Assembly (NCBI GenBank): GCA_900473805.1
Contig: UCMS01000028.1
Coordinates: 62,001-126,000 of the forward strand
Source: Hyphomicrobiales bacterium
GTDB taxonomy: Bacteria > Pseudomonadota > Alphaproteobacteria > Rhizobiales > Rhizobiaceae
Direction of reading: 5' to 3'
DNA: 64,000 nt
Shown here: one piece after another, positions 56,199 through 64,000 of the stretch
Layout of the letters: each line of letters opens with the position of its first letter
How positions within the stretch are numbered: the stretch's first letter is position 1
Made by a program: the position numbers and the translations under genes
Notes under the pieces: model-generated
Seen by the model: only the letters and a program-made list of their open reading frames with translations
The model's database searches: none
Told to the model about the DNA's origin: nothing

Positions 56199-56720
56199 AT
56201 GCTGACAGTCATCATGGAATGCCGCGATCAGGAACCGGAACTTGCACAGACGCTGTCGGTGCTGGTGGCTGGTGCTGTCGAGGGGTTGGTCAGCGATGTG
56301 GTGGTGCTGGATCACGGTTCGCAGGACGGTTCTTCCACGGTTGCGGATGCCGCAGGCTGCCGCTTTTATCAGCAATGGGACATGAAGGACGTGCTTGCCA
56401 AGGCGCGTGGCGAATGGTTGCTTCTGGTCGAACCAGGTGCGCGCCTCGGTCCGGGCTGGGTCGATGAGGTGGCGGAATATGTGGCTCTGAACGGCGTGCC
56501 GGCGCGTTTTTCCGAGTCTAGAACCTACAGGCTGCCGTTCTACCGCCGGATCACGCGCAGCCGCCCGCCGCTGGAAACCGGTTTGCTGATCCCCAAGCGC
56601 CAGGCATTGGCCGTCGTCGATTCGCAGACGGATCTGCTGCAACTCGCGAGGGGTCACAAAGCCCGGCGGCTGGCGAGCGAGATCATCCCCTCTTGGGTCG
56701 CGCGGGAGGCCCGCCGTTGA
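56199..56720 (+). CDS. Short glycosyltransferase family 2/A-like protein
   Basis: A 173-residue protein. The start MLTVIMECRDQEPELAQTLS, VVLDHGSQDGSSTVADAAG and GEWLLLVEPGARLGPGW follow the GT-A nucleotide-sugar-binding fold of family 2 enzymes, but the chain is short and the usual DxD is replaced by EPG. It may be a minimal or inactive form. It is convergent with moaB with only 12 bases between stops. Confidence 0.7.
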   Translation: MLTVIMECRDQEPELAQTLSVLVAGAVEGLVSDVVVLDHGSQDGSSTVADAAGCRFYQQWDMKDVLAKARGEWLLLVEPGARLGPGWVDEVAEYVALNGVPARFSESRTYRLPFYRRITRSRPPLETGLLIPKRQALAVVDSQTDLLQLARGHKARRLASEIIPSWVAREARR

Positions 56721-56732
56721 TCGGCAGCAGTC

Positions 56733-57278
56733 TCAGCTTCCCCGCTTCAGGTGTTCGTCCAGTCGCGGCATGATTTCCACGAAATTGCAGGGCATGTGGC
56801 GGTAATCGAGTTGCAGCCTGATGATCCCGTCCCAGGCATCCTTGCAGGCACCGGGCGAGCCGGGGAGCACGAAGATGAAGGTGGCGTTCGCCACGCCACC
56901 CGTTGCTCGCGACTGAATGGTCGAGGTTCCGATCTTGTCGTAGGAAATGCGATGAAAAACCTCGGAGAACCCGTCCATCTTCTTTTCGAAGAGCGGCTCC
57001 AGTGCTTCCGGCGTGACGTCCCTTCCAGTAAAGCCCGTGCCACCGGTGGTGATAACCACGTCGATCTCGGGGTCCGTCGTCCAACCCTGCACCTGTTCAA
57101 AAATCGCCGCCTTGTCGTCCTTGACGATCGCTCGCGCCACCAGGCGGTGCCCGGCCTCGGCAATTCGAGCCGCCAGCGTATCGCCGGATCGATCGTCGGC
57201 GGCGGTTCGCGTGTCGGAAACGGTCAAGACGGCGATGCCGACGGGAATGAAGGGGCGGCTTTCGTCAATCCGGCTCAT
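56733..57278 (-). CDS. moaB: Molybdenum cofactor biosynthesis protein B
   Basis: A 181-residue MogA/MoaB-type protein that adenylylates molybdopterin. It has VLTVSDTRTAADDRSGDTLA near residue 18, the MPT-binding VVITTGGTGFTGRDVTPEAL near residue 75 and the FVLPGSPGACKDAWDGII segment. The start overlaps the ispE stop by four bases (ATGA), so it is the last gene of the TPR-ispE-moaB operon. Confidence 0.92.
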   Translation of the reverse strand: MSRIDESRPFIPVGIAVLTVSDTRTAADDRSGDTLAARIAEAGHRLVARAIVKDDKAAIFEQVQGWTTDPEIDVVITTGGTGFTGRDVTPEALEPLFEKKMDGFSEVFHRISYDKIGTSTIQSRATGGVANATFIFVLPGSPGACKDAWDGIIRLQLDYRHMPCNFVEIMPRLDEHLKRGS

Positions 57279-58195
57279 GAAAGCTCTCCAGCGATCGTAT
57301 GGCTGAGCAAGACATACCAGTCGGGACGGAAGCTGGACAGGGCGAGCGCCGCGCGAAGTGCCGCAGGCTCGCTGTCGTAAAGGCCGAAGCAGGTGGCGCC
57401 GGAGCCCGACATGCGCACGAAGCCGGCCAGGCTCTGACGGAGATAATCGCAGGCCTCGGCGATCTCCTGAACGAGACCCTCTGCGGGCTTTTGAAGATCG
57501 TTGCGAAGCTCGCCAAGGCCGCCGAACCAGCCACCCGCGCCATCAGCGGACGGCAAAGAACCAATTGCCGGATTGTCCCGCCGCGAAAGCCGTCGAAAGA
57601 TCTCCCGGGTGGAGACAGGCAGCATCGGGTTGACGAGCACGATCGGGAAGGAGGGGAGGGCGACCGCTTCCAGCGCCTCACCAATGCCACGCGCCCTGAG
57701 CGGCCGCGATTGGAGACACATCGGCACATCGGCGCCGAGTTTGAGGGCGATCGCCTGCAGCGTATCATCGGGCAGTTCTGCTTGCCACAGCCGCATCAAC
57801 CCCCGAAGTGTGGCTGCAGCATCCGCCGAACCGCCACCGATGCCCGAGGCAATCGGCAGATTCTTGTCGAGCGTGATTGCAACCGGGCCGTGGCTCTGTC
57901 CGGTTTCGTCGAGGGCAAGCCGCAGCAGGTCGCGGGCGCGCAGCACCAGATTGCCGTCAGCCCCTGCGGGGTCTAGCGAAAGCACAGGCCCGAAACGCCC
58001 CGAAAGCGTCAGGCTGTCAACGTCAGCCGCAACGAAGCGCAGCTCGTCACCATCCTCGGCGAAGGTCACGAGGCTATCGATCAGATGATAACCGTCCGCG
58101 CGCTGGCCGGTGACATGCAGGGCAAGATTGATCTTGGCCGGAGCGGTCTCTTCGACCCTCTCCGGCAATGTCGCCTTAACAGCCGTCATCGGCAT
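57275..58195 (-). CDS. ispE: 4-diphosphocytidyl-2-C-methyl-D-erythritol kinase
   Basis: GHMP kinase of the MEP isoprenoid pathway. The 306-residue protein has APAKINLALHVTGQRADGYH near residue 18 and the ATP loop PIASGIGGGSADAAATLRGL near residue 115. Its start overlaps the stop of the TPR gene by one base (TGATG) and its stop overlaps moaB, so three genes are translationally coupled. Confidence 0.95.
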   Translation of the reverse strand: MPMTAVKATLPERVEETAPAKINLALHVTGQRADGYHLIDSLVTFAEDGDELRFVAADVDSLTLSGRFGPVLSLDPAGADGNLVLRARDLLRLALDETGQSHGPVAITLDKNLPIASGIGGGSADAAATLRGLMRLWQAELPDDTLQAIALKLGADVPMCLQSRPLRARGIGEALEAVALPSFPIVLVNPMLPVSTREIFRRLSRRDNPAIGSLPSADGAGGWFGGLGELRNDLQKPAEGLVQEIAEACDYLRQSLAGFVRMSGSGATCFGLYDSEPAALRAALALSSFRPDWYVLLSHTIAGELS

Positions 58196-60006
58196 CAGGT
58201 CTTCTTGTCGTCTTTCTTGGGCTCGGTCGCCGGCTCGGCATTGACCTTGGCGGCATCGGCCTCGATCGGGGGCAGCCCCTTTTCGATCTTCGCCTGGATC
58301 GCCGGAACCTGGGACTCTTCAGGTTCGGACGCCAGCGCCCGCTTCCACTGGAATGTGGCCTCGAGTTTGCGGCCGACGCGCCAATAGGCGTCACCCAGAT
58401 GATCATTGATCGTGGCGTCGCCCGCTTTCAGCTCGATGGCGCGCTCCAGCTCGGTCACCGCTTCGTCGAAACGGCCCATCCGGTAATAGGCCCAGCCGAG
58501 CGAATCGACGATGTAACCGTCATCCGGGCGAAGCTCCACGGCCTTCTTGATCATCTCCAGGCCTTCCTGGAGATTGCGGTTCATGTCGACCCAGGAATAG
58601 CCGAGATAGTTCAGCACCTGCGGCTGATCGGGGTTGAGCTCCAGCGCCTTGTGGAAATCCGGCTCCGCCTTGTCCCACTTCTTCAGGCGCTCATAGGCAA
58701 TCCCGCGCTGGAAGAAGACCGACCAGTGGTTGCGTGTCGGTGCGGGGCCGATGACCTCAACCGCCTTGTCGTAATTCGCAGCCATGGCCGCGTAATCCTT
58801 GGCATCGGACAAGACGCTGCCATAGGCGAGATAACTGCGCACATCCTTCGGATCGGAAGCGATCAGCTTCTGCAGATGAGTGCGGGCCTCTTCCACTTTA
58901 CCGGTTTCAGCCAGTGTCAGGCCAAGCTGCAATTCGGAGATCCGGCGCATCGGTGAGGTCTCGGGCACCTGGCGGTAGAACTCGATCGCCTTGTCCGGCT
59001 GACCAGCCTTTTCCGCGATGCCGCCGAGCAGGATCAGCGTGTCTGCCGCGTCCTTGTCCAGCGCCCGCGCAAACTGCAGGTAAAGCATGACAGTGTCTTC
59101 CGCGCCATCGCGGTTCAGCGCGCCGCCGATGGAAAACAGGATGCCTGCAGCCCCCTGAGCAGCCGTCTCGACGACCGGCTTCGGCTTTCGCCCGGCCTCG
59201 ATCTCGTCACGCAGCGCCTTGAAGGGCGCAAAATTGGTGATCAGTTCGTCGCCGGCCGAAAGCGCATCGAGCGCCTTCTGCTTGTTGCCGGCATTGGCTT
59301 CGAGCGTGGCAAGCGCCATGACGGCACGGGCATAGGTGTCGGGTGCCGTCGCACCGCCATTCTTGTCGATGACGGTTTCGGTGAAGGCCTTGCGGGCGGT
59401 GTCCTCGTCGCCGATGACGCTCGCGATGGCGCCGATATTGTAACTCTTGAAAATGCCGTACCAGCTCGGTCCTTTGAGATCCTGCAGCTGTTTCAGGGCG
59501 TCCTTGCCCTTGTCTCCGCCGACCTTCGTCCAGGCGATCAGCAACTCGTTCATCAGTCGATCGAGATCGTTAGGACCTTCATATTTCAGCGATTTCATCG
59601 CCTTTTCGTAATGGCCGTCGCGGATCGCCTGGAAGCTCAAGGCGACCGAGGTCACCCGTTCAACGGCCGGATCCTTCTCGAGCAACTTGGCGAGCTTTGC
59701 GCCCTCGTCGAAATCGCCGTTCATGAACAGGGCGATCATCAGACGCTGCTGCAGTTCCAGCTCGTTCGGAGAGAAGTCCAGGGCCTTTTTGTAGAACTGG
59801 ATGGCATTCGGGTAGTCGCGATCGGCCTCTGCCGTGCGTGCGGCGAGAAAGGCACCTGCAAAGGAATCGACGGTTCCGTAATCGAAGCTTTCCGTGCTCT
59901 CAGGGGCTGAAGCCTTCGAAGACGAGGCCGCCTGCGAGAATGAAACGCCGAGGAGCAGCGCCAGTGCAGTGCCGGCGAGGATGCGAAGGGCGGGGCTTTG
60001 CCGCAT
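58195..60006 (-). CDS. Exported tetratricopeptide-repeat protein
   Basis: A 603-residue protein with a signal peptide (MRQSPALRILAGTALALLLG, then SFSQAASS). The mature part carries many TPR units, clearest in the C-terminal half (YERLKKWDKAEPDFHKALEL, LGWAYYRMGRFDEAVTELER). The C-terminus is lysine/aspartate-rich. Such proteins act as envelope assembly scaffolds; no partner is known. Start at 60006 with AAAGG nine bases upstream. First gene of the operon with ispE and moaB. Confidence 0.88.
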   Translation of the reverse strand: MRQSPALRILAGTALALLLGVSFSQAASSSKASAPESTESFDYGTVDSFAGAFLAARTAEADRDYPNAIQFYKKALDFSPNELELQQRLMIALFMNGDFDEGAKLAKLLEKDPAVERVTSVALSFQAIRDGHYEKAMKSLKYEGPNDLDRLMNELLIAWTKVGGDKGKDALKQLQDLKGPSWYGIFKSYNIGAIASVIGDEDTARKAFTETVIDKNGGATAPDTYARAVMALATLEANAGNKQKALDALSAGDELITNFAPFKALRDEIEAGRKPKPVVETAAQGAAGILFSIGGALNRDGAEDTVMLYLQFARALDKDAADTLILLGGIAEKAGQPDKAIEFYRQVPETSPMRRISELQLGLTLAETGKVEEARTHLQKLIASDPKDVRSYLAYGSVLSDAKDYAAMAANYDKAVEVIGPAPTRNHWSVFFQRGIAYERLKKWDKAEPDFHKALELNPDQPQVLNYLGYSWVDMNRNLQEGLEMIKKAVELRPDDGYIVDSLGWAYYRMGRFDEAVTELERAIELKAGDATINDHLGDAYWRVGRKLEATFQWKRALASEPEESQVPAIQAKIEKGLPPIEADAAKVNAEPATEPKKDDKKT

Positions 60007-60123
60007 GAACGAGCCTTTCAGGAACCGGTGAAGAGCAGTCTCGCCCACTCGGACGACACGCAATGATTCACGCACAGAATGGCTTTTTTGAAGCAGCCCC
60101 GCAAGGCGATCCACAGGTCTGCG

Positions 60124-61140
60124 TCAATTGACGCGGGAAATGCAGAAATCGATCACGTCGTTCAGCGCATCCTTCCACGGCGAGTTCGGCAGCGGCGCCA
60201 GCGCGTCACGCGCGATCTTGCCGTAATGCTGCGCCCGCTGGATCGTGTCGTTGAGCGCGCCGTATTTGCCGATCAGGCCAAGGGCCTTTTCGAGCCTGAC
60301 GTCGTCGTTCTGCCCGCCTTCGATCGATTCTTTCCAGAAGTCGCGTTCCGCAGCCGTCCCCCGTCGATAGGAGAGGATGACCGGCAGCGTGATCTTGCCC
60401 TCGCGGAAATCGTCGCCGACATTCTTGCCGGTTTCGGCAGCCTTGCCACCATAATCCAGCACGTCGTCGACCAGCTGGAACGCGAGCCCCAGGTTCATGC
60501 CGTAGGATTTGAGTGCGCTGCGCGTCGCCTTGTCGGTCCCCGCAACGATGGGGCCCACCTCTGCGGCGGCTGCAAAAAGCGCGGCCGTCTTGGCGCGGAT
60601 GACGGCCAGATAATCGTCTTCCGTCGTTTCCATGTTCTTGGCGACGGAGAGCTGCAGCACTTCGCCTTCGGCAATCACGCAGGCAGCCGTCGAGAGAACA
60701 TCGAGCGCATCCAGCGAGCCGACCTCGACCATCATTCGGAAAGCCTGGCCAAGCAGGAAGTCGCCGACGAGCACGCTGGCCTGGTTACCCCAGATCGTGC
60801 GGGCGGTGGACTTGCCCCGACGCAGATCGCTTTCGTCGACCACGTCGTCATGCAGCAGCGTCGCCGTATGCATGAATTCGACCGAGGTCGCGAGCTTGAT
60901 GTGGTGATCGCCCTCGTAGCCGAACATGGCGGCCGTCGCGAGCGTCAGCATCGGCCGAAGGCGCTTGCCGCCGGACGAAATCAGGTGATTGGCGACTTCC
61001 GGGATCATCTGTACGTCGGAGCCGGCCTTGGACAGGATCAGCTGGTTGACGCGCTCCATGCCGCTTTTCGTCAGGTCTACCAGAGGCTTGACGGATGCCT
61101 GTTTGTTTTTGCTTTCCTCAAGCGGTATGACTACGCCCAA
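60124..61140 (-). CDS. ispB: Polyprenyl (octaprenyl/decaprenyl) diphosphate synthase
   Basis: Builds the long isoprenoid side chain of ubiquinone. The 338-residue protein has the two aspartate-rich motifs: LLHDDVVDESDLRRG near residue 95 and LVDDVLDYGG near residue 225, plus GGKRLRPML. The start TTG at 61140 (MGVVIPLEESKNKQ) has AGGAG nine bases before it and matches the family; the ATG 12 codons upstream has no ribosome-binding site. Chain length in rhizobia is usually C50; this cannot be read directly here. It is divergent from the DUF2007 gene. Confidence 0.92.
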   Translation of the reverse strand: MGVVIPLEESKNKQASVKPLVDLTKSGMERVNQLILSKAGSDVQMIPEVANHLISSGGKRLRPMLTLATAAMFGYEGDHHIKLATSVEFMHTATLLHDDVVDESDLRRGKSTARTIWGNQASVLVGDFLLGQAFRMMVEVGSLDALDVLSTAACVIAEGEVLQLSVAKNMETTEDDYLAVIRAKTAALFAAAAEVGPIVAGTDKATRSALKSYGMNLGLAFQLVDDVLDYGGKAAETGKNVGDDFREGKITLPVILSYRRGTAAERDFWKESIEGGQNDDVRLEKALGLIGKYGALNDTIQRAQHYGKIARDALAPLPNSPWKDALNDVIDFCISRVN

Positions 61141-61266
61141 CGCACCGGACTCCTGTTCAGTTTGGTCGCCGACCATAAAAAGCCGGGAGGGCCACGGCAA
61201 GGGGCGAATTGCCTCGGTCCGGGGCGTAACGCGGGTTTTACCTGTTAACAGTGAGTTCTGAAATCT

Positions 61267-61497
61267 ATGCATGAGATCATTCGCAGCAATGACGTCGTCC
61301 TGCTCTCCTTTGCCGAAAGCCTGATGCGCGACGCCGGGATCGCCACGATGATCGCCGATCAATCCATGAGCATTCTGGAAGGATCGCTCGGCATGTTGCA
61401 GCGCCGCCTGCTGGTGGATTCCGACTGTGTCGACCAGGCGCGCCGCATTCTGACCGATGCGGGCCTGGGCGCAGAACTGCGCGACCGTGAGGACTGA
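61267..61497 (+). CDS. DUF2007 domain protein
   Basis: A 76-residue protein starting MHEIIRSNDVVLLSFAESLM, ending RILTDAGLGAELRDRED. It matches the DUF2007 family of small putative signal-transducing proteins related to PII-like folds; function unknown. It leads directly into the methyltransferase gene seven bases later, so they probably share a transcript. Confidence 0.85.
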   Translation: MHEIIRSNDVVLLSFAESLMRDAGIATMIADQSMSILEGSLGMLQRRLLVDSDCVDQARRILTDAGLGAELRDRED

Positions 61498-61504
61498 GGT
61501 CGCC

Positions 61505-62311
61505 ATGGCGGCAGGCACAGAGCCCTTGAGCGAGCAGCCAGTGCAGGAAACGGTGGACGCTTTCCATCGTGGCCGCTTCCATCTCGTCCAGCCCGTCGGT
61601 CGCGGCCATCGGGCCGGCATGGATGCCATGCTGCTCGCGTCCCTTGTCGTTGGTGATCGTAAAGTCCGTGTGGCCGATCTCGGCGCTGGCGCAGGAGCCG
61701 CAGGCCTTGCCGTCGCGGTCCGTCTGCCAAACGCCTCGGTGACTCTGGTCGAGCGCTCTCCCGATATGGCTGCTTACGCCCGCAAGAGCCTGGCACTCGC
61801 AGAAAACACCGACCTTGCCGGGCGCGCCGAAGTCCTGGAGGCCGATGTCACCCTGACCGGCCGCGCCCGTGTCGCCGCCGGCCTCGCCGATGACAGCTTC
61901 CACCACGTCATCATGAACCCGCCTTTCAACGATCCCGGTGATCGCAAGACGCCGGATGCCTTGAAGGCGGAAGCCCATGCGATGACCGAGAACCTGTTTG
62001 AAAGCTGGATCCGGACCGCAGGCGCCATTATGATCCCGGGCGGCCAGCTCTCGCTGATTGCACGACCCCAGTCGATCGCCGAAATCATTGCCGCCTGCGG
62101 GAAGCGTTTCGGCGGCATCGAGATCACGGCGATCCATCCGCGCGAGGGCGAAAATGCCACCCGCATTCTGGTGACCGCGATCAAGGGCTCCCGCGCCCGC
62201 CTGCAGCTGCGCGCACCGCTTCTGATGCATGACGATCCGCAAAGCCATGCCTTTGCACCCTTCGTCGACGATCTCAACAACGGGCGCGCCGGTTACCCGC
62301 GGCTGCGTTGA
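61505..62311 (+). CDS. tRNA1(Val) adenine-N6-methyltransferase-like protein
   Basis: A 268-residue SAM methyltransferase. Motif I is VADLGAGAGAAGLAVAVRLP near residue 62 and the amino-methyltransferase motif is HVIMNPPFNDPGD near residue 135 (NPPF, typical of N6-adenine enzymes). The pattern with FHRGRFHLVQPVGRGHRAGMDAML at the N-terminus matches the TrmN6/YfiC type. RNA target is inferred. Start at 61505 with GAGG upstream; a longer frame begins inside DUF2007. Confidence 0.87.
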   Translation: MAAGTEPLSEQPVQETVDAFHRGRFHLVQPVGRGHRAGMDAMLLASLVVGDRKVRVADLGAGAGAAGLAVAVRLPNASVTLVERSPDMAAYARKSLALAENTDLAGRAEVLEADVTLTGRARVAAGLADDSFHHVIMNPPFNDPGDRKTPDALKAEAHAMTENLFESWIRTAGAIMIPGGQLSLIARPQSIAEIIAACGKRFGGIEITAIHPREGENATRILVTAIKGSRARLQLRAPLLMHDDPQSHAFAPFVDDLNNGRAGYPRLR

Positions 62312-62406
62312 AAACACTGATTTTTCCAGGCACGCCATTGTGTTTGCGCCGGCGCATCTTACATCTCCTCTCGATATTGAAGATCGTGAGGAGTTGAAAC
62401 GCGACC

Positions 62407-63270
62407 ATGGCAGACTTTCTGAAACGGCTGGTTCCCAAGCGCTTCCAGAAGAAGGGCACCGTCATTCCGGTTGTCCGGCTGCATGGCCCGATCATGAGCG
62501 GTGGTTCGCGCTTCCGCCCGGCGCTCAACCTGTCCTCCATCGCCGGCCAGCTGGAAAAGGCCTTCGCCATGAAGGATAGCCCGGCCGTGGCGCTGTCGAT
62601 CAATTCCCCCGGCGGTTCTCCCGTCCAGTCGCGCATGATCTATGACCGCATCCGCGCGCTGGCCGAGGAAAAGAACAAGCGTGTCCTGGTCTTCGTCGAG
62701 GATGTTGCAGCCTCCGGCGGCTACATGATCGCGATCGCCGGCGACGAGATCATTGCGGACGCCACCTCCATCGTCGGCTCGATCGGCGTCGTCTCCGGCG
62801 GTTTCGGCTTTCCCGAGCTCCTGAAGAAGATCGGCGTCGAACGCCGCGTCTACACCGCTGGCGAGAACAAGGTAATCCTCGATCCTTTCCAGCCGGAAAA
62901 GGAAAGCGACATCGAATATCTGAAGACCCTGCAGCTCGAGATCCACGAGATCTTCATCGACATGGTCAAGGCCCGCCGTGGCAGCCATCTCGCGGATGAT
63001 CCGACACTGTTTTCCGGTCTGTTCTGGACCGGCCGCAAGGGCCTGGAGCTCGGCCTCGTCGATCGCCTCGGCGGCATGCGCGAGGAGATCAAGACGCGCT
63101 ACGGCAAGGATGCCCGCCTCGAACTCATCGGCGCGCCGAAGGGGCTCTTCGGTCGCCGCGCCCCAGGCATCGGCGCCTTCGGGTCGACGGATCAGATCGC
63201 CGCACAGGCGGTTGCCGGTCTTGCCGAGACGCTCGAAGAAAAGGCACTATGGGGCCGCTACGGTCTCTAA
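62407..63270 (+). CDS. S49 family peptidase (SppA-like)
   Basis: A 287-residue serine protease of the signal peptide peptidase/SohB type. The nucleophile serine is in VEDVAASGGYMIAIAGD near residue 110 and the general-base lysine in RRVYTAGENKVILDPF near residue 155. The N-terminal helix is basic with only a weak hydrophobic stretch, so membrane attachment is uncertain. It degrades leftover signal peptides or membrane protein fragments in relatives. The next small gene follows after 36 bases. Confidence 0.92.
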   Translation: MADFLKRLVPKRFQKKGTVIPVVRLHGPIMSGGSRFRPALNLSSIAGQLEKAFAMKDSPAVALSINSPGGSPVQSRMIYDRIRALAEEKNKRVLVFVEDVAASGGYMIAIAGDEIIADATSIVGSIGVVSGGFGFPELLKKIGVERRVYTAGENKVILDPFQPEKESDIEYLKTLQLEIHEIFIDMVKARRGSHLADDPTLFSGLFWTGRKGLELGLVDRLGGMREEIKTRYGKDARLELIGAPKGLFGRRAPGIGAFGSTDQIAAQAVAGLAETLEEKALWGRYGL

Positions 63271-63306
63271 CCGGAGCGGGGTGCGGCGGCTGACAGGCGA
63301 GGGGAC

Positions 63307-63504
63307 ATGGCGCAGCTGATATTTTTGACGATCCTGGTCGGTGGCGCCTGGCTGCTCTACCGCCGCTTCGTGGCTGATGCCGAAAAGCTGGCCGCCAGAT
63401 CCCGTGCCGAGGAAAAAGAGCGTGAAAACCAGGCAATCGGAACCCTGATCCAGGATCCGGAAACAGGCGAATACCGCCCCCGACGTCCCGACGACGACGA
63501 CTGA
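63307..63504 (+). CDS. Small membrane-anchored protein of unknown function
   Basis: A 65-residue protein: an N-terminal helix (LIFLTILVGGAWLLYRRFV), a charged coiled segment (AEKLAARSRAEEKERENQ) and an acidic proline-containing tail (PETGEYRPRRPDDDD). Small proteins of this form follow the S49 protease in related genomes. No enzyme motif is seen. Confidence 0.7.
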   Translation: MAQLIFLTILVGGAWLLYRRFVADAEKLAARSRAEEKERENQAIGTLIQDPETGEYRPRRPDDDD

Positions 63505-63623
63505 TCAGGCCATGCAGGCGGATGAGCGGCTGAGCAGGTTTTCATTGTCACCGCGGAAAAGATAACCTAAGTCATTGCAGGATCGCGAATATTGCGTTCG
63601 CAGGCATCCGAAGTTGGAGTCCC

Positions 63624-64000
63624 ATGAGCTACACGACGCAGCTGGACGGCGTGACGGGCCAGATGGCGGAAGAGATCCGCTCTTTCGATTGGGGCAAGAC
63701 ATGCCTTGGGCCAATGTCTTCGTGGCCTCTATCCCTGCTGACGACCCTGCGCCTCGTTCTGACGACACGCCAACCGATGTGCTTCTGGTGGGGCGAGGAC
63801 CTTCTGCAGTTTCATAACGACTCCTATCTTCCTATGATTGAAGGCCGGGAAACCAGTCCTCTCGGACAGCCAATTCGTCAATATTGGGCTGATGTCTGGG
63901 AGGGAGTGGAGCCCTTCGTGAAGCGCGCGCAGGCAGGCGAGGGAACCTGGATGGAAAACCTGCCGCTGCAGGTCCATCGCAATGGTGCACCGTCAGAAAG
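63624..64000 (+). CDS. PAS-domain sensor kinase, N-terminal part (cut by window end)
   Basis: The first 125 codons of a gene that continues past the window. The start MSYTTQLDGVTGQMAEEIRS has GGAG before it. The segment WGKTCLGPMSSWPLSLLTTL then FWWGEDLLQFHNDSYLPMIEGRE is the N-terminal sensory motif of many rhizobial PAS/HWE-type histidine kinases. The kinase core would lie outside, so the class cannot be checked. Confidence 0.75.
   Translation, partial: MSYTTQLDGVTGQMAEEIRSFDWGKTCLGPMSSWPLSLLTTLRLVLTTRQPMCFWWGEDLLQFHNDSYLPMIEGRETSPLGQPIRQYWADVWEGVEPFVKRAQAGEGTWMENLPLQVHRNGAPSE

Overview
The window is a gene-dense stretch of a high-G+C alphaproteobacterial main chromosome, almost certainly from the Rhizobiaceae (Rhizobium, Agrobacterium, Ensifer or a close relative). 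The pointers are: a hisS-hisZ-hisG block with short-form HisG; groESL with a CIRCE operator and an alphaproteobacterial RpoH promoter; an F0-only ATP synthase operon (atpI-B-E-F'-F) away from F1; a lipid A/Kdo cluster (DUF4170-waaA-HAD-lpxK-DUF2093-mutL); small alphaproteobacterial DUF families (DUF2093, DUF2007, DUF4170); and a rhizobial-type intergenic palindromic element. Most genes are housekeeping. No prophage, transposase, CRISPR array, rRNA or tRNA gene was seen.

Layout. 1-374: RelE-type toxin (cut by the window edge) and its antitoxin. 528-4752: hisS, an intergenic palindromic repeat, hisZ, hisG, a methyltransferase. 4825-8630: DoxX, an uncertain protein, a gene-poor AT-rich patch, groEL-groES with heat-shock control. 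8672-14681: ChrA-type transporter, HAD phosphatase, ribF, a split YeeE/YedE transporter pair with an upstream palindrome, a membrane GGDEF protein with a hairpin against its start codon, an orphan BrnA-type antitoxin. 14930-23421: ileS, lipoprotein, GNAT, membrane protein and tadA, an rRNA pseudouridine synthase with a very long basic repetitive tail, rsmD, patatin. 23426-33377: Kef-type antiporter, pmbA, cysQ-like phosphatase, DUF4170, waaA, HAD, lpxK, DUF2093, mutL.

33653-44383 is the most accessory-looking part: a kinase-less PAS-receiver protein, a GGDEF/EAL protein with a degenerate GGDEF motif, a LysR regulator divergent from an MttB-family methyltransferase plus a TMADH-like flavoprotein, a PRC-barrel exported protein, an SMP-30 lactonase and a solo LuxR regulator. 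44384-53503: a putative sigma-54-driven small RNA, mrp, corA, kup, a SleB-type cell-wall hydrolase, and the atp F0 operon. 53588-64000: exported protein, rnhB, a radical SAM protein, a glycosyltransferase, moaB-ispE-TPR operon, polyprenyl diphosphate synthase, DUF2007, a tRNA-type methyltransferase, an S49 protease, and the start of a PAS sensor kinase cut by the window edge.

How genes fit together: hisZ and hisG form the two-part ATP phosphoribosyltransferase; waaA and lpxK build the Kdo-lipid A core; the atp genes make the membrane rotor and stator of ATP synthase; ispE and the polyprenyl synthase belong to isoprenoid and quinone synthesis; the LysR-MttB-flavoprotein set looks like an inducible pathway for demethylating a small quaternary or tertiary amine. 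The best leads for new biology are that amine module, the sigma-54 small RNA candidate upstream of mrp, the mosaic segment inside hisS, and the hairpin directly in front of the diguanylate cyclase start.
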